From Allobosea sp. WAO (lineage in GTDB: Bacteria; Pseudomonadota; Alphaproteobacteria; Rhizobiales; Beijerinckiaceae), in assembly GCF_001509835.1 (NCBI RefSeq), contig NZ_JXTJ01000008.1:434001-498000 (forward strand): a DNA stretch of 64,000 nt, in the 5' to 3' direction. A program made the translations under genes and the position numbers. Below are positions 62,397-64,000 of the stretch, piece by piece. The notes under the pieces were generated by a model, which was not told the DNA's origin, ran no database searches, and saw only the letters and a program-made list of their open reading frames with translations. The number at the start of each line of letters is the position of its first letter. Positions within the stretch are counted from its first letter, which is position 1.

Positions 62397-63690
62397 GCTG
62401 GCCATGACTGAGCTGCCCATCCTTGTCGTCGGAGGCGGGCCTGCGGGCGTCGCTGCGGCCGTAACCCTGGCGGAAGCCGGTCTGCGGGTGCTGCTGATCG
62501 AGCAGCGCGATCGGCTCGGTGGCGCCATCCATCGTCAGCCGGCTCCCGGTGCGCCGCAGGTCTGGAGAGGCCCGGCACGGCACCGGCGCAACTGGACCGA
62601 GCTGACCTCCCGGCTGGAACGGGCCGCGGCACGGATCGAGCTGCGGACATCCAGCGTTTTCCTCGGGATAGATGGCGCAGGGCGGTTCCTGTTCGAGGAT
62701 CGCCGGGCTGGCCGCGTCTTTGCGCGCCGCGTCCGGGCAGCGATCGTCGCGGTGGGCGCGGTCGAGAGGATCCGCCCGTTCGAGGGTTGGGAACTGCCGG
62801 GCGTGACGAGCGCCGGTGGCGCCCAGGTCCTGCTCAAGGAGACCGGCAGACCGCCGGAAGGCCCGATCGTCGTCGCGGGAACCGGCCCGCTGCTGCTCGC
62901 CGTCGCGGCGCAGCTCGCCCGCGCCGGCAACCCGCCGTTGGCGGTGCTGGAGCGCGGAAATCCCTGGCGTCGGCCGAAGACACTGGCCGGCCTTGCGACT
63001 GCTGGGCCGCAGCTCACCGAAGCGGCCGCCTACGCGACGACGCTCGCCTGGAAGCGCGTGCCCTATCGAACTGCCAGCGAGGTGCTCGGCGTCAGCGAGG
63101 TAGGACAGGGGCTCGCCATCCGCGTCCGGCTCGGCAAGATCGAGCGCCTGCTGCAGGCGCGCCATCTGCTGGTCCATGACGGGCTCGAACCGAACCGTGC
63201 CGGTATACCCCTGCCGGCTCCCGGGGCAGAGATTCCCGTGCTGCTCGCCGGAGACGGACGCGAGATTCTCGGTGCCGATGCCGCCATTCTCGATGGCCGG
63301 CGCGCCGCCGCCGCAGTGCTCGCGAGCCTCGGGCAAGCTGCTCCCGTTGCACCGCTCGAAGCTGCGCTCGGCAAGGCGCGTGCTTTCCAGCGCGATCTTG
63401 CCGAAGCGCTGCGCAGTCCGTCCACGCTCCCGACGCCGGAAACGATGATCTGCCGCTGCGAGGGGCGCCGCTACGCGGATTTCACCGCGCTGCCGGCCGA
63501 CGCCTCGGCCCGGGAAATCCGGCTGATGGGGCGCTTCGGGCTCGGTGCCTGCCAGGGGCGCTTCTGCGGCCCGATGCTCGCTGAACTGCGTGGCGAGGCA
63601 CTGCCCTCGGCTTCGCCGCCGCGCTGGCCGCTACGACCGGTTTCTCTCGCCGCGCTCGCCAATTTCTCGATGGATCAAACGGAGACCTAG
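62389..63690 (+). CDS. FAD/NAD(P)-binding dehydrogenase subunit with BFD-type 2Fe-2S domain (opine oxidase alpha type)
   Basis: 433 aa; ATG at 62389 overlaps the previous gene by 8 bp (an ATG at 62404 is an alternative). FAD site ILVVGGGPAGVAAAVTLAEAGLRVLLIEQ, second dinucleotide site PIVVAGTGPLLLAVAAQLARAG. The C-terminal BFD-like iron-sulfur domain has MICRCEGRRYADF and GLGACQGRFCGPML (CxC...CxxxxC). Corresponds to HcnB/OoxA. Confidence 0.9.
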   Translation: MSELAMTELPILVVGGGPAGVAAAVTLAEAGLRVLLIEQRDRLGGAIHRQPAPGAPQVWRGPARHRRNWTELTSRLERAAARIELRTSSVFLGIDGAGRFLFEDRRAGRVFARRVRAAIVAVGAVERIRPFEGWELPGVTSAGGAQVLLKETGRPPEGPIVVAGTGPLLLAVAAQLARAGNPPLAVLERGNPWRRPKTLAGLATAGPQLTEAAAYATTLAWKRVPYRTASEVLGVSEVGQGLAIRVRLGKIERLLQARHLLVHDGLEPNRAGIPLPAPGAEIPVLLAGDGREILGADAAILDGRRAAAAVLASLGQAAPVAPLEAALGKARAFQRDLAEALRSPSTLPTPETMICRCEGRRYADFTALPADASAREIRLMGRFGLGACQGRFCGPMLAELRGEALPSASPPRWPLRPVSLAALANFSMDQTET

Positions 63691-63694
63691 AGCC

Positions 63695-64000
63695 GTGAAT
63701 GGCACTCTCGCAAAATCGTTCAGAAGCAGCGCCCGGCCGACGATCGACGTCTTCAACCCCTTTTCCGGCGTGAGTGTCGGCAAAGTCGACGCCGCCGACG
63801 AGGTCGCTGTCGCCGATGCGCTGCGGGCTGCCCGCAAGGCCTGGCGCGCCTTCCGCTTCAGCACGCCGGCAGAGCGCAAGGGCCTGCTTCATCGCCTCGC
63901 CGAGCTGCTCGCCGAGGATGCCGAAGGGATGGCGCAGATCATCTGTGCCGAGGTCGGCAAGACGATCACCGAGGCGCGCAACGAGGTCCGCCGCGCCCAG
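63695..64000 (+). CDS. Aldehyde dehydrogenase family protein (partial, N-terminal 102 residues)
   Basis: Begins at the GTG at 63695, 4 bp after the previous stop, and runs off the right edge. The visible part is the start of the ALDH fold: IDVFNPFSGVSVGKVDAADEVAVADALRAARKAWRAFRFSTPAERKGLLHRLAELLAEDAEGMAQIICAEVGKTITEARNEV, with the usual E-x-GK-x-xxEAR helix. The catalytic Cys lies beyond the window. It would oxidise the aldehyde produced by the preceding dehydrogenase. The exact substrate is not determined. Confidence 0.88.
   Translation, partial: MNGTLAKSFRSSARPTIDVFNPFSGVSVGKVDAADEVAVADALRAARKAWRAFRFSTPAERKGLLHRLAELLAEDAEGMAQIICAEVGKTITEARNEVRRAQ

Noticed and set aside
60820..63336. Extension of the minus-strand LysR frame to more than 1100 codons
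   Set aside because: The part beyond 60819 is antisense to the well-supported FAD and 2Fe-2S genes. The LysR domain begins at MREANLTLIQTFF.

Overview
The window is GC-rich, densely packed DNA. Its gene content (DUF1254 proteins, RpiR-controlled peptide ABC operon, 4-oxalomesaconate pathway genes, DUF2218-SIP fusion, cyclase-type winged-helix regulator) fits an alphaproteobacterium of the order Hyphomicrobiales, plausibly Bosea-like. That placement is inferred from protein character and not from a marker gene. No rRNA, tRNA, CRISPR array, phage or transposase was found.

Layout: (1) 1-5.8 kb: the N-terminal 1619 residues of a giant glycerophosphodiesterase/RTX calcium-binding protein on the minus strand that runs off the left edge, preceded by a DeoR/GlpR-type regulator. 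(2) 5.8-7.4 kb: sparse DNA with a small DksA/TraR zinc-finger gene and one doubtful ORF. (3) 7.4-14.8 kb: a minus-strand peptide-type ABC operon (binding protein, two permeases, two ATPases, alpha/beta hydrolase), divergent from an RpiR/SIS regulator. (4) 15-34 kb: a large sulfatase locus. It holds a secreted small protein, an outer-membrane SphA-like protein, a winged-helix regulator with a TolB-like tail, two paralogous arylsulfatases (one Sec, one Tat signal), a formylglycine-generating enzyme, two DUF1254/1214 proteins, a secreted HAD phosphatase, a lipoprotein, and then a long MoxR-DUF58-DUF4381-BatA-BatB-TPR-BatD-DUF3302-HlyD operon. A shared palindrome (CTGTAACnGTTACRG) precedes four or five of its transcription units, which suggests one regulon.

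(5) 34-40.5 kb: a siderophore uptake operon (TonB receptor, esterase, binding protein, DUF2218-SIP reductase) with an AraC regulator. (6) 40.6-44.4 kb: a YhaN/YhaO (SbcCD-like) ATPase-nuclease pair. (7) 44.5-55.9 kb: an aromatic-catabolism locus. A LysR gene diverges from a 3-hydroxyisobutyrate-dehydrogenase-like oxidoreductase; then come galD, galB and ligK, a five-gene branched-chain-type ABC transporter, a MetE-like methyltransferase and a two-domain extradiol dioxygenase. Together they could import an aromatic acid, demethylate and cleave it, and deliver pyruvate plus oxaloacetate. (8) 55.9-59.9 kb: a corrinoid-type ABC transporter with a methyltransferase, led by a clear cobalamin riboswitch and, downstream of that, a promoter carrying a Zur-like palindrome. 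(9) 59.9-64 kb: a LysR gene divergent from a three-subunit flavin/iron-sulfur dehydrogenase (opine oxidase/HcnABC/D-hydroxyproline dehydrogenase type) and an aldehyde dehydrogenase cut by the right edge.

Most operons here are translationally coupled by ATGA or GTGA overlaps; these overlaps were used to choose many of the starts. Nearly all long alternative-frame ORFs are shadows produced by the high GC content.
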